From NCBI RefSeq assembly GCF_002262875.1, contig NZ_NKYE01000007.1, positions 124,001 to 188,000 on the forward strand: a DNA stretch of 64,000 bases. Direction: 5' to 3'. The notes under the pieces are model-generated. The model saw only the letters and a list, made by a program, of their open reading frames with translations. It was not told the origin of the DNA and searched no databases. Within the stretch, counting starts at the first letter, position 1, and every line of letters starts with the position of its first letter. The DNA comes from Amycolatopsis antarctica (lineage in GTDB: Bacteria > Actinomycetota > Actinomycetes > Mycobacteriales > Pseudonocardiaceae). The position numbers and the translations under genes are program-made. Below, piece by piece: positions 32,246 through 47,094 of this stretch.

Positions 32246-32322
32246 GTCGGTTCTCCTTGTGGTGGAAGGAAGTCAGCCCTGCCAGCTTCGAACGGGTCCG
32301 GGCCTGCCGCAACCTGGCGACG

Positions 32323-33105
32323 CTACAGCGGATGCCTGCCGAGGAACTCGCGGACGACCGCGCCGGCCTCCTGAACGAACTCGTCCTGGTAGCCATGCCT
32401 GCCACGGTCGACCAGGTACCGCTGCGCGCCGGGAATCCGGTCCGCGAGGAGGTCCGCGTTGGCGACCGGGTTCAGTTCGTCGTCGGCGCCGTGGACGACC
32501 AGCGTCGGGGCCGCGATACGCGGCAGCAGCTCCCAGGTGTCGTGACCCTGACTTGCCGCGTAGTGCATCCGCCGCGCGTGTCCGGGCATCGAATCCGGTT
32601 GCGGCACAAGGACTTCCGGGTGTGCCTCGATCCACGCCGGTGTGTACATCAGCTCCATCAACGCCTGCCGGTCGACCCGGGAGGGCAGCGCCGTGAGCAC
32701 CTTCGTCGCGTGTGCCGGACGTGCGACGCCGTGCCGGTCGCCGGGGGTGGTGGCACCAAGGACGAGCGCGCCGAGCCGTTCCGGGTGGTCGATACCGATC
32801 CACTGGGCGATCCGGCCGCCCATCGAGATGCCGTAGACGTGCGCGCGTCCGGCACCCACCGCGTCGAGTACGGCCACGGCGTCCGCGGCGAAACCCCGTG
32901 TGCTGTACGGCGGTGCGTCAGGTTTGTCACTGCGACCGGTGCCGCGGTGGTCGTAGACGATCGTGCGGTAGGAGTCCGCGAAGGTGCCGCGCACGCCGTC
33001 CCACTGATGGTGATCGTTGCACTGCCCGCTCACCAGCAGCAACGGCTCGCCCGCGCCGGATTCCTCGTAGTACAGGCGGGTTCCGTCGGTGGCGGTGGCG
33101 AACAT
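32323..33105 (-). CDS. Alpha/beta hydrolase
   Basis: 260 aa with oxyanion region LLLVSGQCNDHHQW, nucleophile elbow YGISMGGRIAQW (Ser about 94), acid in VVHGADDELNP and histidine in DRGRHGYQDEF, which complete the catalytic triad. The closest broad resemblance is to haloperoxidase/3-oxoadipate enol-lactonase-like hydrolases; the substrate is unknown. The gene is transcribed alone. Confidence 0.88.
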   Translation of the reverse strand: MFATATDGTRLYYEESGAGEPLLLVSGQCNDHHQWDGVRGTFADSYRTIVYDHRGTGRSDKPDAPPYSTRGFAADAVAVLDAVGAGRAHVYGISMGGRIAQWIGIDHPERLGALVLGATTPGDRHGVARPAHATKVLTALPSRVDRQALMELMYTPAWIEAHPEVLVPQPDSMPGHARRMHYAASQGHDTWELLPRIAAPTLVVHGADDELNPVANADLLADRIPGAQRYLVDRGRHGYQDEFVQEAGAVVREFLGRHPL

Positions 33106-33129
33106 GCCGCGATCCTACGGACGTGGAAA

Positions 33130-33166
33130 CGGCCCCCGCCGGGAGTCGTGCTCCCGGCGGAGGCCG
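33130..33166 (-). terminator. Hairpin terminator after the GH64 gene
   Basis: A 16-bp near-perfect stem (33130-33145 with 33151-33166) and five-base loop, followed on the minus strand by TTTCC. It lies 19 bases after the glucanase stop codon. Confidence 0.75.
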
Positions 33167-33184
33167 TCTGTTTCGGGGGCCGCG

Positions 33185-34393
33185 TCAGCGCAGCTTGTTC
33201 AGCGACACGGTGAGCAGCGTCGGCTCGCCGTGGTTGACCTTCCCGCTGTGGTCCTCGCCCGCGTTCGAGCTGACGTCGTCGTAGGCGAAGGCGTAGCCCT
33301 TGCCGTCCGGCAGGTTCTCGTGCACCACGCGGGCGTAGTGGTTGGTGACCGGGTTCTGGTAGAAGGTCGCCGGGTCCTCGCCGTGCGGCTGCTCGTTGTT
33401 GATCAGCAGCGTGGTCCGGTTGAACGCCGCCGCCAGCCGCGGCACGATCGCCTTGCGCAGCTCGCTGTCGGAGTCGGGGTTGTTGGCGAACGGGCCGCTG
33501 TTGCAGCCCCAGATGTCGACCGAGCTGGGCTTGGCGAACCGCTCGGAGTCGAACACCATCTCACCGCCCTCGACGCGGCCCTCGACGACGCCGATGTCGT
33601 CGCGCTGCGAGTCGATGGTGAGCGTCTCACCCTCGTACTTACCCCACACCTCGTCGACGTACGGCTCGAGGTACCCCTCGAAGTCGGCGGCGCGGTGGTT
33701 CGGGTTGAGGATGCGGATGACCTTGCCGTCGGCCTCCTGCACACAGGTGGCCCACTTGCCGCCGTCGGCCTCGCGCAGCGAATCGGCGATCGCGTCGACG
33801 GCACCGTCGGACAGGCCGGGTACCTCCTGCACACCGCCCTGGTGGTCGAGCTTCAGTCCCACCGGCGCGGCGACGAAGTCGACGTAGCTGATGTTGGCGT
33901 AGATCTGCGTGGAGTTGAGGGTGAACTCGGCGAACGTCCAGTTCTTGCCGAAGTTGACGTCGGCGTCACTGACGAAGTCCGGATGCGCGATCGCGGCCTT
34001 GTCTCCCTCGCCCTGTACGGCCAGGAACTCCAGTTTCTCCTCGGTCACGAAGTAGATTCGCGCGCCGAACATCCGCGGCACGGTGACCTCGGTGGTGCCC
34101 TCGACGGGAATTGCGATGTCCTCGGTGATCGGTTCCGCGCCCCCGCCGGGACGGGCCGGGAAGAACGGCGTGCCGTCGGCCTTGATGAAGACCGCCCGGC
34201 CGTCGTCCATCTCACCGTGCGAGCCCACGATGTAGGCGAACGCGGTCGTGCCAGAATTGTTGACCAGGTTGAACTTCAGCGATTCGGGGGCCAGCACCGA
34301 CGCCGACGCGAGAGGTGAGCCCAGCACGGGGCCCCACAACGGTGCGCTGACCGCGGCGGCGGAAAAGCCGAGAAAAGATCGACGCGAAATCAC
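33185..34393 (-). CDS. Secreted GH64-type beta-1,3-glucanase, Tat signal
   Basis: About 402 aa. The N-terminus has a twin-arginine signal (ISRRSFLGFSAAAV, then a cleavage-like ASA). The body matches laminaripentaose-producing beta-1,3-glucanases (GH64): FNLVNNSGTTAFAYIVGSH, MFGARIYFV, YANISYVDFVA, a DIWGCNSGPF stretch and a C-terminal NHYARVVHENLPDGKGYAFAYDDV. It would hydrolyse fungal or plant glucan outside the cell. The GTG at 34393 is chosen because AAGGAG lies five bases upstream and it places the signal correctly; the open frame extends to 34444. Confidence 0.88.
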   Translation of the reverse strand: MISRRSFLGFSAAAVSAPLWGPVLGSPLASASVLAPESLKFNLVNNSGTTAFAYIVGSHGEMDDGRAVFIKADGTPFFPARPGGGAEPITEDIAIPVEGTTEVTVPRMFGARIYFVTEEKLEFLAVQGEGDKAAIAHPDFVSDADVNFGKNWTFAEFTLNSTQIYANISYVDFVAAPVGLKLDHQGGVQEVPGLSDGAVDAIADSLREADGGKWATCVQEADGKVIRILNPNHRAADFEGYLEPYVDEVWGKYEGETLTIDSQRDDIGVVEGRVEGGEMVFDSERFAKPSSVDIWGCNSGPFANNPDSDSELRKAIVPRLAAAFNRTTLLINNEQPHGEDPATFYQNPVTNHYARVVHENLPDGKGYAFAYDDVSSNAGEDHSGKVNHGEPTLLTVSLNKLR

Positions 34394-35037
34394 CGGAACT
34401 CCTTCAATCGACATACATTTATCGCAGAGGAATCGGCCGCACACCGGCGATCGTCAATTCATCCCGTTGCGGCGTCGTCATCAGCGAAGCGGACCCCTCG
34501 ACCGGCCTCCGTTCGTCACCTCGAAGACCGGAATCGACGTTAACTACGGCCGAACAATCAGGTCAACGATGACCCGAAGTTCTGTCTGTTTTTGTCGACT
34601 ACTACCGACTTTGGTACTGGATTCACCTGGCGCTGTTGACTTCCCCAACTGGTCCAGACCACACTTCCCCGGCCCACGACCAGCGGTTTCCGTGCGCCAG
34701 TTGGGCGAACTGTTTACGAATTCGCCCGAATCGACTATTGCTTCGCATTGGTCACTACTTTGTGAAACCACGGCACGGTTGCCACGCCGATCGCGTATGA
34801 CGAATGACCGTTACCGGGCCGCACCGATACGTCTCGGCTCGCGGCACCGAAGGCACGTGCCGCCATGGTCACCGGCCGGTCATCCCCTGGCGAATCCCCT
34901 TGTAGCTCCAGTGCCGCGTTCACCCGTGTCCGAAGCGGGCGGCGCGGCTGTTCCGCTGCCGGTCGCGGTGCGTTGGGTACCTTTGCGGAGGTCACGGCTT
35001 CGACGCCGGCGTACGGCACTACGGAGGGAACGACACG
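34394..35037. other. Intergenic region without convincing gene
   Basis: About 640 bp between the divergent glucanase and FolP-like genes. The left part (34540-34640) is relatively AT-rich and probably holds the glucanase promoter. The right part is GC-rich. Open frames here lack plausible coding character. I see no RNA gene. Confidence 0.5.
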
Positions 35038-35910
35038 ATGGCAGCAGTGGACCTGGTCTTCCGCGGTCGGCGCATCGAGCGGGATCGGGCGCTGGTCATG
35101 GCCATCGTGAATCGCACGCCGGACTCGTTCTACGACCACGGCGCGACGTTCGAGGAGGAGATCGCGCGCAACGCGATCCGGCAGGCGGTGCACGACGGTG
35201 CCGATCTGGTCGACATCGGCGGCGTCCCGGCCAGTCCAGGCCCTGAGGTGACCGTCGACGAGGAGCTGGCCAGGGTGCTGCCCACCATCGAGTGGGCGCG
35301 CGAGACGTATCCGGACCTGGTGATCAGTGTGGACACCTTCCGGCACGAGGTCGCCGAGCGGGTCTGCGAGGCCGGTGCGGACCTGCTCAACGACACCTGG
35401 GGTGGTGCCGATCCGAAGATCCTGGACGTGGCCGCGCGGTACGGCGCCGGGTACGTCTGCGCGCACGTCGACGGGCTGGCCCCGCGTACCGATCCGGTTC
35501 GCCCGCGGTACGCCGATGTGGTCGCGTCCGTGGTTGAGCAGACCACCCGGCTGGCCGAGCTGGCCGTCGAGCGGGGCGTACCGAGGGAGGGCATCCTGCT
35601 CGACCCGGCGATCGACTTCGCCAAGCACACGTTGCACAGCCTGGAGATCCTGCGGAACGTGCGGGCGATGGTGGACACCGGCTGGCCGGTGCTGATGGCG
35701 ATGAGCAACAAGAACGTCGTCGGCGAGACACTGGACGTCCCGCTGGACGGCAGGCTCACCGGCACCCTGGCGGCCACCGCGCTCGCCGCGGCGGACGGCG
35801 CGGCGATGTTCCGTGCGCACCAGGTCCCGGAGACCTTGCAGACGGTGCGGATGGTGGCGAGCATTCTCGGTATCCGGCCGCCTGCCCGCGCCGAGCGGTA
35901 CCTCGACTGA
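35038..35910 (+). CDS. Dihydropteroate synthase homologue, FolP2-like
   Basis: 290-aa TIM barrel with MAIVNRTPDSFYDHG at the N-terminus, SVDTFRHEVAERVCEAGADLLND and a C-terminal RAHQVPETLQTVRM. The loop that reads GGESTRPG in classical DHPS is GGVPASPGPEV here, so p-aminobenzoate handling is probably altered. This resembles FolP2 of mycobacteria, which has been reported not to act as a normal DHPS. It is coupled by a one-base overlap to a RibD-type reductase, not to other folate genes. GGAGGG lies upstream of the ATG. Confidence 0.8.
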   Translation: MAAVDLVFRGRRIERDRALVMAIVNRTPDSFYDHGATFEEEIARNAIRQAVHDGADLVDIGGVPASPGPEVTVDEELARVLPTIEWARETYPDLVISVDTFRHEVAERVCEAGADLLNDTWGGADPKILDVAARYGAGYVCAHVDGLAPRTDPVRPRYADVVASVVEQTTRLAELAVERGVPREGILLDPAIDFAKHTLHSLEILRNVRAMVDTGWPVLMAMSNKNVVGETLDVPLDGRLTGTLAATALAAADGAAMFRAHQVPETLQTVRMVASILGIRPPARAERYLD

Positions 35911-36650
35911 TGCGGCGGATCTGGCCGCCCGGTGACGACTCCGAGCTGGACGACGCGGCACTGGAGGCTTTGTACCCGTATCCGGCGGGGAGGCGCTGGG
36001 TGTCGGTGAACTACGTCAGCAGCGCGGACGGCGCGGTCGCCGTGGACGGGCTGTCCGCCGGGCTGACGAACGCCGCCGACCAGCGGGTGTTCCGGGTCGG
36101 CCGTGATCTGGCGGACGTGGTCCTGGTGGGTGCGGGCACGGCCGTGCGGGAGGGCTTCGAGGGTTTCCGGGCGGACGGGCTGATGGCGGATCGGCGGCGC
36201 AGGCACGGGCTGTCCGCGGTGCCGCCGATCGCGGTGGTCACCACGGGGCCGTCGCTGGTCGCCGACGCCCCGGTGCTGCGGGCGGCCGGCGCCAGGACGA
36301 TCGTGCTCACCTGTGGGGCGGCACCGGCCGCGTCTCGGACGGCGTGGGCGGAGGCGGGAGCGCGGGTGGAGGTCGTCGGCGACACCGAGGTCGATCTGCC
36401 TGCCGCGTTGGATTTGTTGCAGGCAGGAGGTTTCACCCGGATCGACTGCGACGGCGGGCCTGGCCTGTTCGGTTCGCTGCTGGCGGAGGGGCTGGTGGAC
36501 GAGCTGCGGTTGACGGTCTCCCCACTGCTCGTCGCGGGTCAGGCGGGCCGGATCACGAGCGGCGCGAACATCGACCCGGCGTCGCTGGAGCTGGCGTCCA
36601 CCCTGGTCGACGGTGACACTCTCCTGCTGCGCTACCTGATCCGCCGGTAG
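35910..36650 (+). CDS. RibD C-terminal-type pyrimidine reductase family protein
   Basis: 246 aa with NYVSSADGAVAVDGLSAGLT, LADVVLVGAGTAVREGF and a C-terminal DCDGGPGLFGSLLAEGLVDELRLTVSPLLVAG. These mark the NADPH-dependent reductase fold of RibD/dihydrofolate reductase. The usual substrate is a pyrimidine riboflavin intermediate, but stand-alone members are uncharacterised. Its ATG overlaps the FolP-like stop (TGATG), which suggests a shared pathway. Confidence 0.83.
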   Translation: MRRIWPPGDDSELDDAALEALYPYPAGRRWVSVNYVSSADGAVAVDGLSAGLTNAADQRVFRVGRDLADVVLVGAGTAVREGFEGFRADGLMADRRRRHGLSAVPPIAVVTTGPSLVADAPVLRAAGARTIVLTCGAAPAASRTAWAEAGARVEVVGDTEVDLPAALDLLQAGGFTRIDCDGGPGLFGSLLAEGLVDELRLTVSPLLVAGQAGRITSGANIDPASLELASTLVDGDTLLLRYLIRR

Positions 36651-36662
36651 ACAGCCGGGCGA

Positions 36663-36929
36663 TCAGCGGTCGCGGGGGTGGGACTCCCGTTCGCGACGGG
36701 ATCGCCGTACCGAGCCATACCGCGACCAGTTGAGCCCGGCGAGCACGCTGAGCGTGACCGCGCCAAGCCAGACGCCGCTGAACGGGCGGTCCATTCGAGA
36801 CGTGAATCCGATCGCCAGAAAACAGACCGCACCGACCGTCATGCCGATCGCGGCGACGAGGAGCATGCGGATCTGCCGAGGCGTCATCGCGTTCGGGTCA
36901 GGCACCCAGACCGGTCGCTTGCCCTCCAT
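36663..36929 (-). CDS. Small two-helix membrane protein
   Basis: 88 aa from ATG 36929. Two hydrophobic segments (IRMLLVAAIGMTVGAVCFLAIGF and GVWLGAVTLSVLAGLNW) are flanked by PDPNAMTPRQ and a basic C-terminal tail. No family recognised. It is convergent with the reductase gene. Confidence 0.6.
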   Translation of the reverse strand: MEGKRPVWVPDPNAMTPRQIRMLLVAAIGMTVGAVCFLAIGFTSRMDRPFSGVWLGAVTLSVLAGLNWSRYGSVRRSRRERESHPRDR

Positions 36930-37126
36930 ACAGGCCACTGTCCCAGCCCCTCCCGGAGCCGACGTCGCCCAGCGACGTACGGCAGTACCCGTTTGCTGGT
37001 CCAAGCGAGACGCCACCGCCCCGTCAAGGTGAGGAGCTCGCACCGTGGGGTCTGGGGCTCGGCCCCAGAAACGAAAAACACCCGATCAAGTCCGCGCCTT
37101 CCGCGGACATGACCGGGCGAATCGGG

Positions 37127-37200
37127 TGGGCCTACCAGGACTTGAACCTGGGACCTCTTCGTTATCAGCGAAGCGCTCTAACCGCCTGAGCTATAGGCCC
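37127..37200 (-). tRNA. tRNA-Ile (anticodon GAT)
   Basis: 74-base tRNA on the minus strand: acceptor GGGCCTA with TAGGCCC, discriminator A; D arm AGCTCAGGCGGTTAGAGC; anticodon loop CTGATAA (GAU); T loop GTTCAAGTC. It lies between gyrA/DUF3566 and tRNA-Ala as in related genomes. Confidence 0.97.
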
Positions 37201-37270
37201 TCGAACGACGAGAAGATTACCCGACACCGGATGGGCCGCCGTCAGCGGGTGGCCCATCCGGCACGGGTGG

Positions 37271-38048
37271 CTACTCGCGTTCGGAGAGGGTGACCTCGAG
37301 GCCGCCTGCCAGGTCCGCGGAGACGTTGTAGATGAACGCCATGACGGTGGCGAGGGCGGAGATGAGGACGATGTTGATGGCGCCGAGGATGGCGGCGATG
37401 CCGAACACCCGGCCGGCACTGATCAGTGGTTCGACCGGAGCGCCTGCCCCTTCGCCGGAGACCAGCGAACTGTAGGTGCCGTTCAGCTTCTCCCAGACGC
37501 CCATGCCGTCCAGCACGGTGTAGAGCACGCCGACGGCGACGAGCCAGACGAAGAACATGGCGACGCCGAGGACGAGCGCGAGCTTCAGCACCGACCACGG
37601 GTCGAACCGTTTGATCTGCAGGCTCGCCCGGCGTGGACCGCGGCCGGGGCGCCGCAGGGCCGAGGGCGCGGAGCGGCCCCTGGCACCGGCGTTCGCAACG
37701 CTCACTGTCTCTCGCTCCCTCTCCCCGGCCGGCGCCGCGCCGCGGTGACTCTCCTCGTGCGCGATCGTCCTGGTGGCGCCGTTGTCACCGTGGCCGCCGA
37801 ACAGGGCGGCGGACCCGCCGACGATGGTCTGCTCGGCCTCGGACGGCGGCGTCGCCCGGTCCGGGTAGGCGGCGTCGTCGGCCGGTAGCTCTCCGGACGA
37901 GTGCGTGTCGCCGTCTTCCCTGGTCAGACGCTGCCACGGGGGCGGCGTATCCGTGCCGGATCCGCCTGCCGCGGGGCCGCCACCGGCTCGCCGTTCGGGA
38001 TTCTCGGGTGGTGTCACGAACTCCTCAGTCCCTGCTTCGTCGTCGTTG

Positions 38049-38062
<14 letters not shown>
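37271..38062 (-). CDS. DUF3566 membrane protein downstream of gyrA
   Basis: About 263 aa: a long low-complexity N-terminal half, then the conserved DUF3566 domain from [41 protein letters not shown] through [33 protein letters not shown], with two membrane helices. This gene follows gyrA in Actinobacteria; function unknown. I take GTG at 38062, inside the last codons of gyrA, giving a 14-base overlap and likely translational coupling. The true start could also be slightly upstream. Confidence 0.85.
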
Positions 38063-40679
<2,617 letters not shown>

Positions 40680-40734
40680 CTCGTCCTTCTGGTGTGGACA
40701 GTCCGAAGTGGACAAAAGTGCTGCCTGGGCGGGA

Positions 40735-42741
<2,007 letters not shown>

Positions 42742-42877
42742 CTACCGCGCAAGTCTACTTGGCCACGTCCGCTCACATGCACCAAGGACACCCCTGGTTT
42801 CGCCAGAGAGCCGCGAAATCGAACCCGGACGAGTGCGAATGTGGCTCCCGGTCACAAAGTGGCGTTTCGGGGCCTTT

Positions 42878-43618
42878 CTAGCCGTATGTGTCGCGAGGGC
42901 CACGGCCCGACACATGCCGCGGTCCCTTCCGCCAGCTCGGAGCGCTCGGCCCCTGGATCCGCATCCGCTTCACGACGCCGTGGCCGACCTGCGCGGCGAT
43001 CTTGGCGATGAGCTGTCCCTGCAGGAGCCGGAGCTGGGTCGCCCAGGCAGTCGAGGTGGCCCGCACGGTCAGCTCACCGTCCTTCAGCGACACCGGCTGC
43101 GCGTGTTCGGCGACCTCGTCGCCGACCAGCCGGTCCCAGCTACTGAACACGCGCCCGCTGGTCAGCCGGGTGTTCCAGCCGTTCTCGACGGCGATCCGGG
43201 AGGCCAGCCTGCCCAGCGGTTGCGGGTCCCGTTCGTCCGGACGCGCGCCCGACCAGCGGCGACGACGGGGGCTCTGCCTGCCCGCGCCGGTTACCCCACC
43301 CCCGGTGCGCGGGCGCTTCCGGACACCTGGTTCAGTACCTCTCGCGCCCGCTTTCGCGCGAGCCGCCTCCAGTGCGGATCGAGCAAGATCGCGACCGGTC
43401 GCCACACCAGCACCGTCAGCACCACGAGACGCGCCTGTCGCTGAAACCTCAGGCGTCACACTGGCCCCGCCAGATCCGGACGTAAACGCTCCGTTTACCG
43501 TGTTATCCACAGTATCCACAGAGTTGTCCCCAGATCGGTGGACAACTCCTGTGTCCGAAGTCACTCCGGGTTGCTGCTTTTGGCGGTTTGTCCCCGATTC
43601 AGGCACGGTGTACCTCAC
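42878..43618 (-). CDS. dciA: DciA family (DUF721) replicative helicase loader
   Basis: 246 aa with a variable Ser/Gly/Arg-rich N-terminal part. The conserved DciA/DUF721 domain is at about 130-225 ([61 protein letters not shown]). DciA loads or activates DnaB in bacteria without DnaC. It lies between recF and gyrB, its usual place. The start at 43618 overlaps recF by about 20 bases. A DnaA-box cluster lies within the coding sequence of the N-terminal part. Confidence 0.88.
   Translation of the reverse strand: MRYTVPESGTNRQKQQPGVTSDTGVVHRSGDNSVDTVDNTVNGAFTSGSGGASVTPEVSATGASRGADGAGVATGRDLARSALEAARAKAGARGTEPGVRKRPRTGGGVTGAGRQSPRRRRWSGARPDERDPQPLGRLASRIAVENGWNTRLTSGRVFSSWDRLVGDEVAEHAQPVSLKDGELTVRATSTAWATQLRLLQGQLIAKIAAQVGHGVVKRMRIQGPSAPSWRKGPRHVSGRGPRDTYG
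43503..43545. promoter_or_regulatory. DnaA-box cluster inside dciA
   Basis: TTATCCACA (43503-43511, a perfect box), GTATCCACA (43512-43520), TTGTCCCCA (near 43524) and inverted GGTGGACAA (43537-43545) are packed within 43 bases. They lie in a coding region about 3.5 kb from oriC. Confidence 0.55.
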
Positions 43619-44756
43619 CTTCTGACACCGCGTAGCGGATGCCGGACAACTCCTCTGGAACGTCCTCGTCCACCGCGGCCGTCACCAGTACCTGTTCCGC
43701 GTTCGCGGCGACCTCGGCCAGCCTGGCCCGCCGGTGGCGATCCAGCTCGGCGAAAACATCATCGAGCAACAGCACCGGCTCGCCGGCCTCGGCGCGCAGG
43801 AGTTCGTACGATCCGAGCCGCAGAGCCAGCGCGAACGACCAGGACTCACCGTGGCTCGCGTACCCCTTCGCCGGGGAATCGCCCAGCACCAGGTCCAGGT
43901 CGTCACGGTGCGGCCCCAGCGTGCTCACCCCCCGTTCGAGATCCGCCGAGCGCACCCGGCCCAGCGACTCGACCAGGATCTCCATCAACCGGGTCACCTC
44001 GGCGCGTTCCCCGCCCGGAACGCCGTAACCCTCCGGAAGCGCATCGCCGAGACTGCACCGGTAGCCGATCCGGGTCGGTAGCGAATCGGGCGCCACCCCG
44101 GCGTACGCGGCCGCGGTGTGCGGCGCCAGATCGGCGACCAGGTTCAACCTCCCGGCCAGCAACTGGGCGCCCGCCTCGGCGAGATGGTTGTCCCAGACGT
44201 CCAGCGTGGACAGCGCGTACGGATCGTCCCTGCCCTTGCCGCCTCGCCTTCCCGCCGTCTTGAGCAGTGCGTTCCGCTGCCGCAACACCCGTTCGTAGTC
44301 GGCACGGACGCCCGCGTACCGCGGCGCGCGCAGTACCAGCAGCTCGTCCAGGAAACGCCGGCGTTCACCAGGATCGCCGCGGACCAGCGCCAGGTCCTCC
44401 GGGGCGAACAGAACGGTGCGCAGGATGCCGAGCACGTCCCGCGGACGTCCGACGGCTCCGCGGTTCACCCTGGCACGGTTCGCCTTGCCCGGCGTGATCT
44501 CCAGTTCGACGGTCAGCTCCCGCCCCTCGTTCACCACGGCGGTACGCACCAGCGCGCGTTCACAGCCGTGCCGGACCAGCGGGGCGTCGCTGGAGACGCG
44601 GTGCGAGCCGAGCGTGGCGACGTAGCCGACCGCTTCGAGCAGGTTCGTCTTGCCCCGGCCGTTCCGCCCGATCAGCACGATCGGCCCGGGTTCGAGTGCC
44701 AGGTCGACGTGCTCCCACGAACGGAAGTCGGTGACCTGGAGATGCCGTAGGTACAT
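43599..44756 (-). CDS. recF: DNA replication and repair protein RecF
   Basis: 385 aa from ATG 44756 ([16 protein letters not shown]). Walker [41 protein letters not shown], the ABC-like signature region [20 protein letters not shown] and Walker [13 protein letters not shown] are all present. It helps load RecA at gaps. An upstream in-frame extension to 44810 lacks conserved sequence. Confidence 0.95.
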   Translation of the reverse strand: MYLRHLQVTDFRSWEHVDLALEPGPIVLIGRNGRGKTNLLEAVGYVATLGSHRVSSDAPLVRHGCERALVRTAVVNEGRELTVELEITPGKANRARVNRGAVGRPRDVLGILRTVLFAPEDLALVRGDPGERRRFLDELLVLRAPRYAGVRADYERVLRQRNALLKTAGRRGGKGRDDPYALSTLDVWDNHLAEAGAQLLAGRLNLVADLAPHTAAAYAGVAPDSLPTRIGYRCSLGDALPEGYGVPGGERAEVTRLMEILVESLGRVRSADLERGVSTLGPHRDDLDLVLGDSPAKGYASHGESWSFALALRLGSYELLRAEAGEPVLLLDDVFAELDRHRRARLAEVAANAEQVLVTAAVDEDVPEELSGIRYAVSEGEVHRA

Positions 44757-44819
44757 GACCGGTGCGGACCGGTCGTGAACGGTTCCGGCCCGCGAACGGA
44801 CCGGCGCCACTCACGACGG

Positions 44820-45710
44820 CTACTCCGCGACCTTCTTGACCGCGTGGCCGCCGAACTGGTTGCGCAGCGCGGCGACGGCACGCATCGAGGAGGAGTTCGG
44901 CCTGCGCGAGGCGAACCTGGCGAACAGCGCCGCGGAGAGCACCGGGGCCGGCACGGCGTTGTCGATCGCTTCCTCCAGCGTCCACCTGCCCTCGCCGGAG
45001 TCCTCGACCCAGCCTTCCAGGTCGTCGAGCTCGGGGTCCTCCTCCAGCGCGAGCACGAGCAGATCGAGCAGCCAGGACCGGACGACGGTGCCGCGCTGCC
45101 AGCCCTTGATGACGGCGGGCACGTCAGTGACGACGTTCGCCGCCTCCAGCAGCTCGAACCCCTCGGCGAAGGCCTGCATCAGGCCGTACTCGATACCGTT
45201 GTGGATCATCTTCGCGTAGTGACCCGCGCCGACGTCGCCGGCGTGCGAGAAGCTCTCCTCCCGCTCGCCCTCGGGTCGCAGCGCGTCGAAGATCGGCATC
45301 GCCCGCTCGACGTCGGCGGCCGCGCCACCGACCATCAGCGCGTAGCCGTTCTCCTTGCCCCAGACGCCACCGGAGACGCCGACGTCGAGGTAGCCGATCC
45401 CCTTCGTGGCGAGCAGGTCACCGTTGATCTTGTCGTCGGTGTAGCGGGAGTTGCCGCCGTCGATCACCAGGTCCCCTTCGGCAAGCACCTCGCCGAGATC
45501 GGCAACGGTCTGCCGGGTGGCCTCGCCGGCGGGCACCATCACCCAGACGATGCGCGGACCGGGCAGCGCCGCGACGAGGTCGGCGAGCGAGCCGACGTCC
45601 GCGATCTCGGCGTTCCGGTCGTAACCGACGACCTCGTGCCCGGCGGCGCGCAGCCGCTCGCGCATGTTGAAGCCCATCTTGCCGAGGCCGATCAGTCCCA
45701 GCGAAGCCAT
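44820..45710 (-). CDS. gnd: 6-phosphogluconate dehydrogenase (decarboxylating), short form
   Basis: 296 aa with N-terminal Rossmann LGLIGLGKMGFNM, VWVMVPAGEATR, VIDGGNSRY, GVSGGVWGKENGYALMVGG and the catalytic HAGDVGAGHYAKMIHNGIEYGLMQA. This is the short GndA/YqeC-like class rather than the about 470-aa form. It catalyses the oxidative decarboxylation of 6-phosphogluconate to ribulose 5-phosphate. Its place between dnaN and recF is typical for Actinobacteria. Confidence 0.94.
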   Translation of the reverse strand: MASLGLIGLGKMGFNMRERLRAAGHEVVGYDRNAEIADVGSLADLVAALPGPRIVWVMVPAGEATRQTVADLGEVLAEGDLVIDGGNSRYTDDKINGDLLATKGIGYLDVGVSGGVWGKENGYALMVGGAAADVERAMPIFDALRPEGEREESFSHAGDVGAGHYAKMIHNGIEYGLMQAFAEGFELLEAANVVTDVPAVIKGWQRGTVVRSWLLDLLVLALEEDPELDDLEGWVEDSGEGRWTLEEAIDNAVPAPVLSAALFARFASRRPNSSSMRAVAALRNQFGGHAVKKVAE

Positions 45711-45747
45711 GCGGATTCCCCTCTCGGAAAAGCGTGTTGCGGGTGGG

Positions 45748-46881
45748 TCAGCCGGGCAGCCGGACCGGCATCAGCAGGTAGAGGTAACCGGGCACCACGT
45801 TGCCCTCGTCGTCGGCGGGCTTGATCAGCGCCGGGCGGTTGGGCGTGGTGAAGGTCAGCTCGGCGCGGTCGGTGTGCAGCGCACCGAGGCCGTCGACGAG
45901 GTAACCGGGATTGAAGGCGATCGTCACCGGCTCGCCCTCGTAGTCGACGTGCAGTTCCTCCTCGGCGGACCCCTCGTCGTCACCGCCGGCGGACAACCGC
46001 AGCAGGCCCTCGGTGAACTCCAGCCGCACCTGGGTCCCGCGCTCGGCCACCAGCGACACGCGCTTGATCGACTCGGCCAGCGCCGAGACGCCGAGCACGG
46101 CGCGGGAAGTGTGCTGCGCGGGCAGAAGCTGGCGGTACGGCGGGAACTCGGCGTCGAGCAACCGGGTCGTCGCGTAACGGCCGGATCCGGACAGGCCGAG
46201 CAGTCCCTCCCCGCTGGCGAGCGCGAGCTGGACGGTGGCGCCGCTGGCGCCGAGCGACTTCGCCGCGTCGGCGAGCGTGCGGGCCGGGACCAGGACGGCG
46301 GCGTCCGCGATCCCCTCGGCGGGCTTCCACTCGAACTCGCGCATCGCCAGCCGGAAGCGGTCGGTGGCCACGAGCGTCAGCGTGGAACCGGCGATCTCCA
46401 GTCGCATCCCGGTGAGCATCGGCAGGGTGTCGTCCTTGCCCGCCGCGACCGCGACCTGGTTGACGGCCTGGCCGAAGGCATCGCCCGCCAGCTCACCCGC
46501 GTGCGCGGGCTGGGACGGAAGCTGCGGATAGTCCTCGACCGGCATCGTCGGCAGGCTGAACTTCGCGCTGCCGCAGGTGATCGAGGCACGGGCGCCGTCG
46601 ACGGAGATCTCCACCGGCTGGGCAGGCAGCGCCTTGGTGATGTCGGCGAGCAGCCTGCCGGAGACAAGCGTGCGGCCGCCGTCGGCGATCGTCGCCGGGA
46701 CGCCCACGGTGGCCGAGACCTCGTAGTCGAAGCCCGAGACCGTGAGCGCGTCGCTGCTGCCGTCGGATCCGGCATCGAGCAGGACACCACCGAGCACCGG
46801 AACCGGCGGCCTGGACGGCAGGCTGCGTGCCACCCAGGCGACGGCGTCGGCGAGCCCATCGCGCTCGACGCGGATCTTCAT
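45748..46881 (-). CDS. dnaN: DNA polymerase III beta sliding clamp
   Basis: 377 aa from ATG 46881 with AAAGGA upstream. Three clamp domains begin [21 protein letters not shown] and include [19 protein letters not shown] and the C-terminal [12 protein letters not shown]. The dimer ring gives processivity to DNA polymerase III. It is the first gene after oriC on the leftward side. Confidence 0.97.
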   Translation of the reverse strand: MKIRVERDGLADAVAWVARSLPSRPPVPVLGGVLLDAGSDGSSDALTVSGFDYEVSATVGVPATIADGGRTLVSGRLLADITKALPAQPVEISVDGARASITCGSAKFSLPTMPVEDYPQLPSQPAHAGELAGDAFGQAVNQVAVAAGKDDTLPMLTGMRLEIAGSTLTLVATDRFRLAMREFEWKPAEGIADAAVLVPARTLADAAKSLGASGATVQLALASGEGLLGLSGSGRYATTRLLDAEFPPYRQLLPAQHTSRAVLGVSALAESIKRVSLVAERGTQVRLEFTEGLLRLSAGGDDEGSAEEELHVDYEGEPVTIAFNPGYLVDGLGALHTDRAELTFTTPNRPALIKPADDEGNVVPGYLYLLMPVRLPG

Positions 46882-47094
46882 GCGCGCATCCTTTCGATTG
46901 CCGAGCCGGAACGGCCCGCAAGATCGACTTGTCGCCTCGTGGACGGGCAAACGGCTACGGGCCCACGAGGCCAGGGTCCAGTGGCTCCGTCCGGTCTGGG
47001 CAGTGCCGGGGCCGTACGGAGTGTGGGCTCCCACGTTAGAACGCGACGGGCCTCGGCGTCATCCGGGTCGTCCGCCTGGTGCGGCCGGTCCGGG

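Noticed and set aside
34544..34771. 75-aa minus-strand frame upstream of the glucanase gene
   Set aside because: No ribosome-binding site, no homology-like motif and AT-rich promoter-like composition.
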